NCBI RefSeq assembly: GCF_937425535.1 | Contig: NZ_OW485601.1 | Coordinates: 3,269,501 to 3,333,500 of the forward strand | Direction of reading: 5' to 3' | DNA: 64,000 nucleotides | DNA from: Rhodovastum atsumiense | GTDB taxonomy: Bacteria > Pseudomonadota > Alphaproteobacteria > Acetobacterales > Acetobacteraceae | In this document: positions 49,395 to 58,308 of the stretch, one piece after another | Numbering within the stretch: the first letter of the stretch is position 1 | Layout of the letters: each line of letters starts with the position of its first letter | Translations under genes and position numbers: made by a program | The notes under the pieces: generated by a model | What the model was told of the DNA's origin: nothing | Seen by the model: the letters and a program-made list of their open reading frames with translations, nothing else | Database searches by the model: none

Positions 49395-51584
49395 CTACCA
49401 GCGATAGGTCAGGCCGCCGCTGACGGTGCGCTGGTAGCCATAGGCGCACCAGGCGCCGTAGTAGCAGGAGGCGACGTAGCGCGTGTCGAGCGCGTTCTGG
49501 ATGTTCAGGTGCAGCTCCGCCCCCTGCAGCCGCGGCACGGCATGGCCGAGGTCGTAGCGCAGCATCGCGTCGACCAGCGTCACGTCGGGCACGGTGAAGC
49601 TGTGGTCGCTGCTGGCGCTGGCGCCGATATAGCGCACGCCGCCGCCGATCTTCAGCCCGGCGAGCGGACCGCCGGGGATGGTGTAGGTGGCCCAGGTGGT
49701 GGCGGTGTGGTCGGGAACAGCGGGCAGGCGCTTGCCGGCATCGCCGTCGTTGCTCTTGGTGGAGATCGTGTCGAGATAGGTGTAGCTGGCGGTGACGGTC
49801 AGTTGCTCGGTCAGGTCCAGCTTCGCTTCCAGCTCGACGCCGCGCGAGCGCGCCTCGCCGGATTGCACGCTGAGGCCCGGATGATTGGGGTCGCTGGTGG
49901 TCAGGTTGGTGCGGGTGACATCGAACAGCGCCGCCGTGAACAGCGCATTGGTGCCGGTCGGCTGGTATTTGACGCCGACTTCGTATTGCCGGCCGCGCTC
50001 CGGCACGAAGGCCTTGCCATAGGCGTCGGTGCCGTATTGCGGCTTGAAGGATTCCGAATAGCTCACATAGGGGGCGATGCCGTTGGCGAAGATGTAGCTC
50101 AGCCCGGCGCGGCTGGTGAAGGCACGGTCGAATTGCCGCGCAACGGTGCCGGAATTGATGGTGATCGCGTCCGCCCAATCCCCCCGGCCGGAGAGCGTCA
50201 GCACGAAGCCGCCCAGCTTCGCCTGGTCCTGCACGTAGAGCCCGTACTGGTTGCCGCGCACATTGACCTTGTAGCGATCCGGCGGCGTGATCGCCTGGCC
50301 GTAGACCGGCGCCCAGACATCGAGCGAGGGGGCGGCACCGAAGCCGGTCTGGTAGGTGCTGTCGAGGTGCTGGTAGTCGAAGCCCGCGAGCAGCGTGTGC
50401 TCCACCGGGCCGGTTTTTACCCGTGCCTGCACGTTGTTGTCGAAGGCGGCGGTGTCGAGCCGGTCGCGCGAGGCGGCGGTGGCGCGAGCGAGCGTGCGTT
50501 CGTCGCTGTCCAGCCCGTTGCTGTAGACGCTGCGGTAGTCCTGGTCGATATGAAACCAGCGCCCGGCCATGTGCATCGACCAGGTGTCGTTGAAGCGCTT
50601 GTCGAACAGGTAGCCGAGCGAGACCTGGGTGCGGTCGAATTTCTCGAAGTTCGGGTCCCCGTCATAGAAATCGGCCGGCAGGCGGCCGTAGCGGGTGGCC
50701 TTCACCGTGCCTTCGGCCGGCACGCTGCCATAGGAACTGCTGCGCGGGTCGTGCTGGTAGAGGCCGAGGAAGGTCAGGTTGGTGTCCGCGTCCGGGCGGA
50801 TGCTGAAGGACGGCGCGATGGCGAGCCGCTCGTTGCGGGTGGACTTGATCTGCCCGTCCTCCATCCGGCCGATGCCGGTGATGCGATAGAGGTATTTGCC
50901 CTCGTCATCGAGCGGGCCGGAGAAGTCGAACTTGCCGAGCACGTGCTCGTTCGTGCCGAACTCGACGCCAACCTCGTGCAGCGGGGTTACGGTGGGCAGC
51001 TTGCTGATCTGGCTGATCACGCCGCCCGCCGAGGCCTGGCCGTACAGCACCGAGGAGGGGCCGCGCAGCACGTCGATGCGTTCGAGCAGGTAGGGGTCGA
51101 GCTGCGGCAGCGCGTACCAGTTGTTTTGCTGCAGCTTCAATCCGTTCCAGTATAACTCGGCATCGAAGCCGCGCACCTTGAGCATGTCATAGCGGGTGGC
51201 GATGCCGCCGCGGGTCTCGGGGGCCACGCCCGGGGTGTAGCGCAGCGCCTGGTTCAGCGTCTCGGCGTGCTGCTCGTCCATCTGCTGGCGGGTGATCACC
51301 GAGATCGATTGCGGGGTTTCCAGCAGGCTCGAATCGGTCTTGGTGCCGGCGATGCTGCGGCGGGCGACATAGCCCGGCACGGCAGAGGTACCGGTTTCAT
51401 TCTCGCCCGCGACCGTGACCGGCGGGGTTTCCAGCACGATGCCGGTGGCGACGCGCGGCTCGGACGGGGACGTGGCCTGCTGGGCCTGGGCCTGGGGAGG
51501 GGCGGTGATAACGATCCCAGACAGCAACAACAGGGCATGGCCGGCGCGCGGGGGCCGGGCCGGGAACGGTCGGGCGAGGGGCAT
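49395..51584 (-). CDS. TonB-dependent siderophore receptor
   Basis: A 729-residue outer-membrane receptor. After a signal peptide (ALLLLSGIVITAPPQAQA) comes the plug domain with the TonB box-like EN-rich segment, TPQSISVITRQQMDEQ and LRGPSSVLYGQASAGGVI, then a 22-strand barrel ending with an aromatic residue (GLTYRW). These motifs are diagnostic of ferric hydroxamate/catecholate receptors. The ATG at 51584 starts the signal peptide. Two Fur-like palindromes lie 23-77 bp upstream, and exbBD-tonB are divergent. Confidence 0.93.
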   Translation of the reverse strand: MPLARPFPARPPRAGHALLLLSGIVITAPPQAQAQQATSPSEPRVATGIVLETPPVTVAGENETGTSAVPGYVARRSIAGTKTDSSLLETPQSISVITRQQMDEQHAETLNQALRYTPGVAPETRGGIATRYDMLKVRGFDAELYWNGLKLQQNNWYALPQLDPYLLERIDVLRGPSSVLYGQASAGGVISQISKLPTVTPLHEVGVEFGTNEHVLGKFDFSGPLDDEGKYLYRITGIGRMEDGQIKSTRNERLAIAPSFSIRPDADTNLTFLGLYQHDPRSSSYGSVPAEGTVKATRYGRLPADFYDGDPNFEKFDRTQVSLGYLFDKRFNDTWSMHMAGRWFHIDQDYRSVYSNGLDSDERTLARATAASRDRLDTAAFDNNVQARVKTGPVEHTLLAGFDYQHLDSTYQTGFGAAPSLDVWAPVYGQAITPPDRYKVNVRGNQYGLYVQDQAKLGGFVLTLSGRGDWADAITINSGTVARQFDRAFTSRAGLSYIFANGIAPYVSYSESFKPQYGTDAYGKAFVPERGRQYEVGVKYQPTGTNALFTAALFDVTRTNLTTSDPNHPGLSVQSGEARSRGVELEAKLDLTEQLTVTASYTYLDTISTKSNDGDAGKRLPAVPDHTATTWATYTIPGGPLAGLKIGGGVRYIGASASSDHSFTVPDVTLVDAMLRYDLGHAVPRLQGAELHLNIQNALDTRYVASCYYGAWCAYGYQRTVSGGLTYRW

Positions 51585-51606
51585 GAAGGGTCTTTCTGGC
51601 ACGAGA

Positions 51607-51627
51607 CGCGAATGAGTCTCATTCGCG
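51607..51627. promoter_or_regulatory. Fur box, perfect 21-bp palindrome
   Basis: Two 10-bp arms, CGCGAATGAG and its exact complement, flank a central T. The AATGAG/CTCATT core matches alphaproteobacterial iron-responsive sites. It lies 23 bp before the receptor start and between divergent iron-uptake genes. Confidence 0.75.
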
Positions 51628-51638
51628 TGCCTCACGTA

Positions 51639-51661
51639 TTGCAAATGAGAAGAGTTCGCAA
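51639..51661. promoter_or_regulatory. second, imperfect Fur-like palindrome
   Basis: The arms TTGCAAATGAG and AGAGTTCGCAA are partly complementary around a central A, and the left arm repeats the AATGAG core of the perfect site. Tandem placement suggests cooperative repressor binding controlling both the receptor and exbB. Confidence 0.5.
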
Positions 51662-51781
51662 TACAGGATGCAGGCTTTCACCTCCGGACAGTTCTGTCCC
51701 TGGTACCGATCTCATGACCACGGCCCGCCGCCGTGTCGGCTTGCCCGCGTGGGCGTGACCGAATTCGCGAAGGAACCCCGC

Positions 51782-52507
51782 ATGACCACGCTCGCCGACC
51801 TGCCGCCCCCCGTCCTGAGCCCCTGGCAAATGGTGCTGTCCGCCGACCTCGTGGTGCAGAGCGTGATGGCGCTGCTGGTGCTGGCCTCGGTGCTGAGCTG
51901 GACGGTGCTGCTGGCCAAGGTGGTGGAACTGGCGGCGGCGCGGCGTCGCCTGCGGATCGGGCTGGGGGTGCTGCGCCAGGCGGGCGGGCTGCACGGCATC
52001 GCCGGGGAGGGCGCGGGCGCCGCCTCCGGCTTCCTCGCCGCGGCCGAGGATGAGATGCGGCTGTCCTCCGGCCTGCCGGCGGAGGGCGTCAAGGACCGCA
52101 TCGCCCTGCGGCTGCGTCGCATCGAGCATGCCCTGGCGCGGCGGCTGGCGCGTGGCACCGGGCTGCTGGCCAGCATCGGCTCCTGTGCGCCCTTCGTCGG
52201 CCTGTTCGGCACGGTCTGGGGAATCATGAACAGCTTCGTCGGCATCTCCCAGGCGCAGACGACCAACCTCGCGGTGGTGGCGCCGGGGATCGCCGAGGCG
52301 CTGCTGGCGACCGCCTTCGGCCTGGGGGCGGCGATCCCGGCGGTGCTGATCTACAACGGGCTGGCGCGGGCGCTGGCGGGGTACAAGGCCGGGCTCGGTG
52401 ACCTCTCGGCGCTGGTGCTGGCGCATGCGGCGCGCGACCTCGACCGGGGGCTGGCGGTGCCACGGCCGCGGGCGCGGCCGGAACTGCTGTCGCGCGCGGC
52501 GGAATAG
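51782..52507 (+). CDS. exbB: TonB-system energiser ExbB
   Basis: A 241-residue inner-membrane proton-channel subunit (MotA/TolQ/ExbB family) with three helices. The conserved region GTGLLASIGSCAPFVGLFGTVWGIMNSF and the following IAEALLATAFGLGAAIPAVLIYN are visible in order. It powers TonB with ExbD. The ATG at 51782, after GAAGGAACC, gives a normal N-terminus. It is divergent from the receptor and 3 nt ahead of exbD. Confidence 0.93.
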   Translation: MTTLADLPPPVLSPWQMVLSADLVVQSVMALLVLASVLSWTVLLAKVVELAAARRRLRIGLGVLRQAGGLHGIAGEGAGAASGFLAAAEDEMRLSSGLPAEGVKDRIALRLRRIEHALARRLARGTGLLASIGSCAPFVGLFGTVWGIMNSFVGISQAQTTNLAVVAPGIAEALLATAFGLGAAIPAVLIYNGLARALAGYKAGLGDLSALVLAHAARDLDRGLAVPRPRARPELLSRAAE

Positions 52508-52510
52508 GCC

Positions 52511-52933
52511 ATGAGCATCGGTCTCGACTCCGGCGATGACGACGAGCTGCCGGAAGTCCACGATATCAACGTCACGCCGTTCATCGACGTGATCCTGGTG
52601 CTGCTGATCATCTTCATGGTGGCCGCGCCGCTGGCGACGGTGGACGTGCCGGTCGACCTGCCGGCTTCCACCGCGACACCGCAGGAACGCCCGGACAAGC
52701 CGCTGTTCCTGACCTTGCAGCGGGATCTGTCGCTGGTGCTGGGCGAGCAGCAGGTGGCGCGCGAGGGGCTGGGCGCGGCCCTGGATGGCGCCAGCGGGGG
52801 CGAGCGCGGCGCGCGGATCTTCCTGCGCGCCGACAAGGGCGTGAGCTACGGCGACCTGATGGCGACATTGGACGCGCTGCGAGGGGCCGGCTACCTGAAG
52901 GTGGCGCTGACCGGGATCGAGCGGACACCGTGA
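52511..52933 (+). CDS. exbD: TonB-system protein ExbD
   Basis: A 140-residue protein with one N-terminal membrane helix (about 20-40: VTPFIDVILVLLIIFMVAAP), including the conserved proton-carrying Asp in FIDV, and a periplasmic domain ending in YGDLMATLDALRGAGYLKVAL. Its stop overlaps the GTG start of tonB (GTGA). Confidence 0.94.
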   Translation: MSIGLDSGDDDELPEVHDINVTPFIDVILVLLIIFMVAAPLATVDVPVDLPASTATPQERPDKPLFLTLQRDLSLVLGEQQVAREGLGAALDGASGGERGARIFLRADKGVSYGDLMATLDALRGAGYLKVALTGIERTP

Positions 52934-53706
52934 CCGCGCCTACGCTCACGCAGTCGCCGCCGGCGCTGCGCTGGGGCGGCAGCTTTGCCGTCGTCCTCGC
53001 CGCGCATCTCGGGGCCGCCGCCCTGCTGGTGCGCGCGGTGCCGCCGCCGTCGCCGCAGCCGGACCGGCCGCCGCTGATGATCGAGCTGGCCCCCGCCCCG
53101 GAGCCGGTTCCGGACGAGCCTCCGCCCGCCGCGCCCCCCGCGCCGCCGGAGCCGCAGCCCGAACCGCCACAGGCCGAGGCGCTGCCGGAGCCGCCCCCGC
53201 CCGAACCGCCCCCTCCGGAGCCGCCGCCTCCACCCCCGCCGCAGCCGGCGGTGGCCTTGCCGGCGCCGCCGCCGCCTCCGCCCCCGCGTTCGCCACCCCG
53301 GCCACGTCCCCGGCCGGTGGCACCGCCGTCACCGACCCCCGCGCCGCCGCAGCCCGCCGCGCCGGCGCCATCGCCGGCCCCGGTGGTCAGCGAACCGCGA
53401 CCGGCGCCGCCGCCGGTGCCGGTGGCGGCGGTGCAGTCATGGCAGGCGCGGCTGCTCGCGCGGCTCGACCGGTTCAAGCGCTATCCGGCCGACGCCAGGA
53501 TGCGGCGCAGCCAGGGCACCGCCCTGGTCCGCCTGACCCTGCTGCCGGACGGAACCGCGCGCGATGTCCGGCTGCAGCGCAGCGCCGGCGATGCGAGCCT
53601 CGATGCCGAGGCGCTGGCGCTGATCGCGCGCGCCCAGCCCTTGCCGCCGCCGCCCGATCAGGCCGCCATCGAGATGCTGGTGCCGATCCGCTTCGACCTG
53701 CGCTGA
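52930..53706 (+). CDS. tonB: energy transducer TonB
   Basis: A 258-residue protein. A short N-terminal membrane helix (about 20-40) is followed by a very long Pro-rich periplasmic spacer (about 40-160, mostly Pro, Glu and Ala) and a C-terminal TonB domain (YPADARMRRSQGTALVRLTLLPDG and DAEALALIARAQPLPPPP). It links ExbBD to the outer-membrane receptor. It is coupled to exbD by a 4-nt overlap. The Pro repeats give unusually strong frame shadows on both strands. Confidence 0.93.
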   Translation: MTAPTLTQSPPALRWGGSFAVVLAAHLGAAALLVRAVPPPSPQPDRPPLMIELAPAPEPVPDEPPPAAPPAPPEPQPEPPQAEALPEPPPPEPPPPEPPPPPPPQPAVALPAPPPPPPPRSPPRPRPRPVAPPSPTPAPPQPAAPAPSPAPVVSEPRPAPPPVPVAAVQSWQARLLARLDRFKRYPADARMRRSQGTALVRLTLLPDGTARDVRLQRSAGDASLDAEALALIARAQPLPPPPDQAAIEMLVPIRFDLR

Positions 53707-53743
53707 GCCACATGGCCGTGATCGGGTGTCATCATGGGCATTC

Positions 53744-54715
53744 TCAGCCCTTGATGGCGGCGGTTACGAACGCGGCGAGCTCGTGGTTGAACCTTGCCGG
53801 TTCCTCGTAGAACGGGCTGTGGCCACTTTGTTCGAAGAGAGACAGGCGAGTGCCGTGGTGCAGCGCCTTGATCCGCTCCGACATGGCGAGGCGGACCAGC
53901 CGGTCATGCGCCCCATGTGTCAGCAGGACCGGACCGGCATAGTCCCTGAAGACAGGCTCGAGGTCGGTCGTGGCGGTCGCGACGAACCCCTCGTTGACGG
54001 CGCGAGGCGTCATGCCATTGACGACCAGCATGCGCAGCAGCTCGACGTCGGCCGGCGGCTGATGGAAGCAGGCGGCGAGAAACTCGGCCGTTGCGGCAGT
54101 CCGCTCCGCCAGATCCTGCGAGGTGGCCCGGCGGGTGAACGTGGCCGCCAGCGGTGTCAGGAGATCCGGTGACAGCCTGGTGACCGCATCGACGAGGTTG
54201 ATTCCCGCGACCCGTGCCCCGCCATGTTTCCGCAGATACGCCCCGGCCACGTAGCCGCCGAGCGACCAGCCCACGAGCACCGGCTGACGGAGCTTCGCAC
54301 CGGCAATCACCGCGGCCACGTCGTCCGCCCAGCGGTCGGCATCCGAGTAGGCATCCGGCGCGGCGGGCTTGTCGGAATCCCCATGGCCGCGGAGATCGAA
54401 CCGGACCAGGCGAAAGCCCGCGAGCACCGGGTCGGCGACCTGTTTCTGCCAGCTCAGCCGGCTCTGGCGCAGGCCGTGGATGAACAGGATTTCGGGCGCC
54501 AGCGGGTCGCCCTGCGCATCGCCGGCCAGCATCGTCCCGTCGGAGGATTGCACCAGGAACGGCTCGCGGGGATCGGTGGCCGTCGGCGTGCCGCGCGTGG
54601 CTTCGGTGACGGCCGCGGCACGGGCCCGGGGCGTGATGAAGGCCGTGCCGGTCCCGGCGGCCAAAGCGGCGAAGCCGATCGAGCCGGCCAGGATCTTGCG
54701 TCGTGAAGGATCCAT
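53744..54715 (-). CDS. alpha/beta hydrolase, Tat-exported
   Basis: A 323-residue hydrolase. The Tat signal PSRRKILAGSIGFAALAAG predicts export. The fold is clear: oxyanion-hole region IHGLRQSRLSWQ, nucleophile elbow VGWSLGGYV with the catalytic Ser, LTHGAHDRLV with the acidic residue, and the catalytic His in SGHSPFYEE. Substrate unknown; similar enzymes are called haloperoxidases or esterases. It is divergent from a TetR gene, with a perfect palindrome in between, so repression by that regulator is likely. Confidence 0.9.
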   Translation of the reverse strand: MDPSRRKILAGSIGFAALAAGTGTAFITPRARAAAVTEATRGTPTATDPREPFLVQSSDGTMLAGDAQGDPLAPEILFIHGLRQSRLSWQKQVADPVLAGFRLVRFDLRGHGDSDKPAAPDAYSDADRWADDVAAVIAGAKLRQPVLVGWSLGGYVAGAYLRKHGGARVAGINLVDAVTRLSPDLLTPLAATFTRRATSQDLAERTAATAEFLAACFHQPPADVELLRMLVVNGMTPRAVNEGFVATATTDLEPVFRDYAGPVLLTHGAHDRLVRLAMSERIKALHHGTRLSLFEQSGHSPFYEEPARFNHELAAFVTAAIKG

Positions 54716-54758
54716 GGGGGCGCCCCTGATGTTGTTTATCGAACGCTATTCAACCTGG

Positions 54759-54775
54759 TTGACGGCCTCCGTCAA
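54759..54775. promoter_or_regulatory. operator-like palindrome between hydrolase and tetR
   Basis: TTGACGG-CCT-CCGTCAA, a perfect 7-bp inverted repeat, lies 43 bp before the hydrolase start and 20 bp before the tetR start. The TTGACG may also be the -35 element of one promoter. Likely binding site of the adjacent TetR protein. Confidence 0.6.
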
Positions 54776-54795
54776 GTCGTTGTTTAGTGATTGGT

Positions 54796-55443
54796 ATGGA
54801 ACAGGACGCCAAATCACGCGGCGGGCGGCCGTGGAGCTTTGATCGGGAGAGGGCGATCGAGATCGCCATGCGGCTGTTCTGGCGGCACGGCTATGAAGGC
54901 GTATCGGTCGGCGACCTGACCAAGGCCATCGGCATTGCGCCGCCGAGCCTTTATGCGGCCTTCGGCAGCAAGGCCGGGCTCTACCAGGACGCGCTGGCCC
55001 GTTACGAGGCTCTGTTCGGTTCGCTCGACGTCGCGGCCATCGACGCCGCGACGACACCGGCGGACGCGGTGCGCCGGTTGCTCGAGGCCGCTGTCAGGGC
55101 CGTCACCCATCCCGATCGCGAGCCCGGCTGCATGATCTCCAGCGGCATGATCGCCTGCCATCCCGAACATGCCATACTCGCCCGCGATGTCGCCGCCCGG
55201 CGCGATGCCATGCGCGAGAGAATTGCGCGAATGCTCCGGCCATGTGCCGGTGCGGACGCAGTGCGGCCCCTGGCCCGGCATTTGGTCGCCGTCATGCAAG
55301 GCATCTCGATCCAGGCACGGGATGGTGCGACGCCGGCGGAGTTGCAGGAGATCATCGAGGATGTCGTGTCGGGGGTTGCGGCACGGTTTCCGCCATCACC
55401 GCCGCCCACGGCAGCGACCGGGGCATCGGCGCGTCCGGCCTGA
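54796..55443 (+). CDS. TetR/AcrR family regulator
   Basis: A 215-residue repressor. The N-terminal helix-turn-helix is FWRHGYEGVSVGDLTKAIGIAPPSLYAAFGSKAGLY (key parts VGDLTKAIGI and SLYAAFGSK). The C-terminal part resembles the group with a conserved PGCMISS segment. The ATG at 54796 is chosen over a GTG at 54787. Divergent from the exported hydrolase, it probably controls it and itself. Confidence 0.9.
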   Translation: MEQDAKSRGGRPWSFDRERAIEIAMRLFWRHGYEGVSVGDLTKAIGIAPPSLYAAFGSKAGLYQDALARYEALFGSLDVAAIDAATTPADAVRRLLEAAVRAVTHPDREPGCMISSGMIACHPEHAILARDVAARRDAMRERIARMLRPCAGADAVRPLARHLVAVMQGISIQARDGATPAELQEIIEDVVSGVAARFPPSPPPTAATGASARPA

Positions 55444-55466
55444 CGAGAGGGGAGGGGAACCCTCCT

Positions 55467-57026
55467 TCAATGCGCTCCCGCCGCCGCTCCGCCGGCCGAT
55501 TTGCGCATCAGCAGGGCCGCCAGCATCGCCAGCAGCAGCACCGCGCCCATGACGAAGAACGCATCGGCATAGGCGAGGAAATACGACTGCGCCCGCACGA
55601 CCCGTCCCACCGCCACCACCGCGTCGTGCCAGGCGGTCGCGGGATCGCTGGTGCCGGTCGCCAGGAAGCGCTGCTGCAGCGCCGCCAGCCGGTCCTGCGT
55701 GGCCGGGTCGAGCAGCGAGACATGCGCGCTCAGCACACTGGAATGGAACTGCTCGCGCTTGGTCAGCAGCGTCTGCAGCGCGGCGATGCCGATGGCGCCG
55801 CCCAGGTTGCGCACCATGTTGTAGATCGCCGAGGCGGACGCCGCGGCCGAGGCCTCGATGCCGGCGGTCGCCAGGGACGTGAGCGGCGTCATCACGAGCG
55901 CCTGCCCGACGGCGCGGATGATGTTGGGCACCAGCAACTGCGGCCCCGCATAGTCGGGCGACAGGCCGGTGTTGAGGAAGCAACTGCCCGCGAACAGCGC
56001 CATCCCGACCGCCACCAGCAGCCGCGCGTCGATGCGCCGCATCAGGCGCGGGACCAGCGGAATCAGCACGAGCTGCGGCAGGCCGGTCCAGGCCAGCACC
56101 TCGCCGACCTGCTCGGAATTGTAGCCTTGCATCTGCGACAGATAGAGCGGCAGCAGGAACACCGAGCCGTACAGCCCCACGCCGAGGATGACGCTGCTGA
56201 GCGTGCCCAGCCCAAAATTGCGCCGTGCCAGCAGCCGCAGGTCCAGCAGCGGCCGCGCGGCGGTCAGCTCGATCCACACGAACAGGACCAGCGACACCGC
56301 GGCCACCACGCTGAGCCGGACGATGAACGGCGAGCCGAACCAGTCGTCCTTGTTGCCTTCCTCCAGCACCGTCTGCAGCGTGGCCAGGCCGATCGACAGC
56401 GTGGCGATGCCGGCCCAGTCGCCCTGGCGCAGCAGGCCGAGCTGCATCGGCGCCTTCGGCAGGGTCGGCCACAGCCCGGCCAGCATGAACAGGCCCGGGA
56501 CGATGTTGACGTAGAAGATGTATTGCCAGCCATAGGTCTCGGTCAGCCAGCCGCCGATGGTCGGGCCGATCGCCGGGGCGAAGGTGGCGGACAGCGCGAA
56601 CAGCGCCAGCCCGATCGGGCGCTGCGCCGCCGGCAGGCTGGTCAGCGTCAGCGTGAAGGCCAGCGGGATCAGCGTGCCGCCGAAGAACCCCTGCAGCGCC
56701 CGCAGCACGATCATCTGCGACAGGTCCTGGGCGAAGGCGCAGGCCACCGACAGCACCAGGAACAGCACGGTGTTGGCCAGCAGGTAGCGGCGCAGCGAGA
56801 ACACGCTGCTCAGGAAGCCGGTGAGCGGGATGACCACGATCTCGGCCACCAGGTAGGCGGTGGAGATCCAGCCGCCGTCATCGAGCCCGGCGCCGATCGC
56901 GCCCTGGATGTCGGGCAGCGAGGCGTTGGTGATCTGGATGTTCAGCACCGCCATGAAGGCGCCGATGATGGCGGCGCCGACGGTGATCCAGGTGCGGGCG
57001 TCGGCCCGTGCCGGGGCGGCGGTCAT
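55467..57026 (-). CDS. emrB: MFS drug efflux protein, EmrB/DHA2 family
   Basis: A 519-residue, 14-helix inner-membrane transporter. Motifs of the DHA2 group are visible: LNIQITNASLPDIQGAIG in helix 1, the loop RRYLLANTVLF after helix 2 and GPTIGGWLTETYGWQYIF in helix 5 (the antiporter motif). It exports hydrophobic compounds through the periplasmic adapter encoded just upstream, whose end it overlaps by 4 nt. The 3' end is 24 bp from the convergent tetR stop. Confidence 0.93.
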   Translation of the reverse strand: MTAAPARADARTWITVGAAIIGAFMAVLNIQITNASLPDIQGAIGAGLDDGGWISTAYLVAEIVVIPLTGFLSSVFSLRRYLLANTVLFLVLSVACAFAQDLSQMIVLRALQGFFGGTLIPLAFTLTLTSLPAAQRPIGLALFALSATFAPAIGPTIGGWLTETYGWQYIFYVNIVPGLFMLAGLWPTLPKAPMQLGLLRQGDWAGIATLSIGLATLQTVLEEGNKDDWFGSPFIVRLSVVAAVSLVLFVWIELTAARPLLDLRLLARRNFGLGTLSSVILGVGLYGSVFLLPLYLSQMQGYNSEQVGEVLAWTGLPQLVLIPLVPRLMRRIDARLLVAVGMALFAGSCFLNTGLSPDYAGPQLLVPNIIRAVGQALVMTPLTSLATAGIEASAAASASAIYNMVRNLGGAIGIAALQTLLTKREQFHSSVLSAHVSLLDPATQDRLAALQQRFLATGTSDPATAWHDAVVAVGRVVRAQSYFLAYADAFFVMGAVLLLAMLAALLMRKSAGGAAAGAH

Positions 57027-58129
57027 GACGCCGTATCCGGCCTGGTGTCGACGGTCGGCTCGACCGACATGCCCGGGCGCAGCACGGCCTGGCTGCCTGC
57101 CTGCGGATCGAGCACGATCTTCACCGGGATGCGCTGGACGATCTTGGTGAAGTTGCCGGTGGCGTTGTCGGGGGGCAGCAGCGCGAACTGCAGGCCGGTG
57201 GCGGGGGCCACGCTGTCGACGCGGCCGGTGACGGCCATGTCCGGGAAGGTGTCGACGCTGATGCGCACCTTCTGGCCGCGCCGGACGTCGGTGATCTGGG
57301 TTTCCTTGAAGTTGGCGACCACATAGACGCCGTCGAGCGGCACCAGCGCCATGAGCTGGGTGCCGGCCTGCACGAACTGGCCGACGCGCAGCGTGCGCGC
57401 CCCGACCACGCCGTCGATCGGCGCGGTGATGGTGGTGTAGCCCAGGTTGAGCCCGGCCTGTTGCTGCACGGCAATGGCGTGGTCGCGCTGGGCGGCGGCC
57501 TTGGCGCGGGCGGCCTTCAGCACCTCCACCTGCTGCTGCGCGGCGGTCAGCCCGGCCTGCGCCTGGGCGAGGGCGGCCCCGCGCTGCAACAGCAACGACG
57601 CGGTCTGCTGTGCCTGCTGCAGGCTGCCGGCGCCGTTGCGCGCCAGCGCCGCGTAGCGGGCCTGGTCCTGCCGGGCGAAGGTCAGCGCCGCCTCGGCCGA
57701 GGCGACCTGGCTGGCGGCCTGGGTGATGGCGGATTGCTGCAATCTCAGCTGCGCATCGATGCTGGCGATCTCGGTCTCGGCGGTCTCGCGGTTGGCCTCG
57801 GCCTGGCGCAGCGCGGTGCGGAAATCGCGGTCGTCGATGCGGGCCAGCACCTGGCCGGCCTTCACCCGCTGGTTGTCGGTCACCAGCACCTCGGCGACGT
57901 AGCCGGAGATGCGCGGGGCGACGATGGTGCTGTCGGCCTGCACATAGGCGTCGTCGGTGGAGACCAGGAAGCGGCCGACCTGCCAATAATGGACGCCGAC
58001 CTGCGCCGCGGCGGCGATGCCAAGCACGGCGGCGGCCCCCAGCAGCGCCTGGCGCAGGCGCTGGCGGCGAGGCCGGACGGCGGTGCGCGATGCGTCGGCC
58101 GAGGGGGAAAAATCGCTGAATTCCGCCAT
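57023..58129 (-). CDS. emrA: HlyD/EmrA-type membrane fusion protein
   Basis: A 368-residue periplasmic adapter with one N-terminal helix (about 27-48), a lipoyl-like part (STIVAPRISGYVAEVLV), a coiled-coil hairpin rich in Ala and Gln (about 110-200) and a beta-barrel part (ITAPIDGVVGARTLRVGQFV). It links EmrB to an outer-membrane factor, none of which is encoded here. The ATG at 58129 gives the normal N-terminus. It is the first gene of the operon, behind a palindromic operator. Confidence 0.93.
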   Translation of the reverse strand: MAEFSDFSPSADASRTAVRPRRQRLRQALLGAAAVLGIAAAAQVGVHYWQVGRFLVSTDDAYVQADSTIVAPRISGYVAEVLVTDNQRVKAGQVLARIDDRDFRTALRQAEANRETAETEIASIDAQLRLQQSAITQAASQVASAEAALTFARQDQARYAALARNGAGSLQQAQQTASLLLQRGAALAQAQAGLTAAQQQVEVLKAARAKAAAQRDHAIAVQQQAGLNLGYTTITAPIDGVVGARTLRVGQFVQAGTQLMALVPLDGVYVVANFKETQITDVRRGQKVRISVDTFPDMAVTGRVDSVAPATGLQFALLPPDNATGNFTKIVQRIPVKIVLDPQAGSQAVLRPGMSVEPTVDTRPDTAS

Positions 58130-58155
58130 CGTCGTGTATCCTATCCCCTCATTTG

Positions 58156-58172
58156 CGCTACACTGTGTAGCG
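58156..58172. promoter_or_regulatory. operator-like perfect palindrome upstream of emrA
   Basis: CGCTACAC-T-GTGTAGCG, a perfect 17-bp inverted repeat, 27 bp upstream of the emrA start. A related half-site, TGTAGCGGAATG, recurs near 58240-58251, closer to the tetR gene. Likely bound by the divergent TetR protein. Confidence 0.7.
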
Positions 58173-58220
58173 AATGATGGGGGATATAGCGCGCCAGACC
58201 TGATCCGGTTAAGCCGCGTC

Positions 58221-58233
58221 CTCTTAATAAGAG
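58221..58233. promoter_or_regulatory. second palindrome in the emrA-tetR intergenic region
   Basis: CTCTTA-A-TAAGAG, a perfect 13-bp inverted repeat in an AT-rich stretch. It could overlap a -10 region or be a second regulator site. Confidence 0.45.
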
Positions 58234-58308
58234 ACATGCTGTAGCGGAATGCATCCCGGATGGGCGATGGGGTAGTGTTCGGTCCTCACCACGGGAGAAG
58301 AACCAGCC

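Noticed and set aside
52614-53477. Gly-rich minus-strand frame opposite tonB
   Set aside because: The poly-Gly product is simply the complement of the Pro-rich codons of the TonB spacer.
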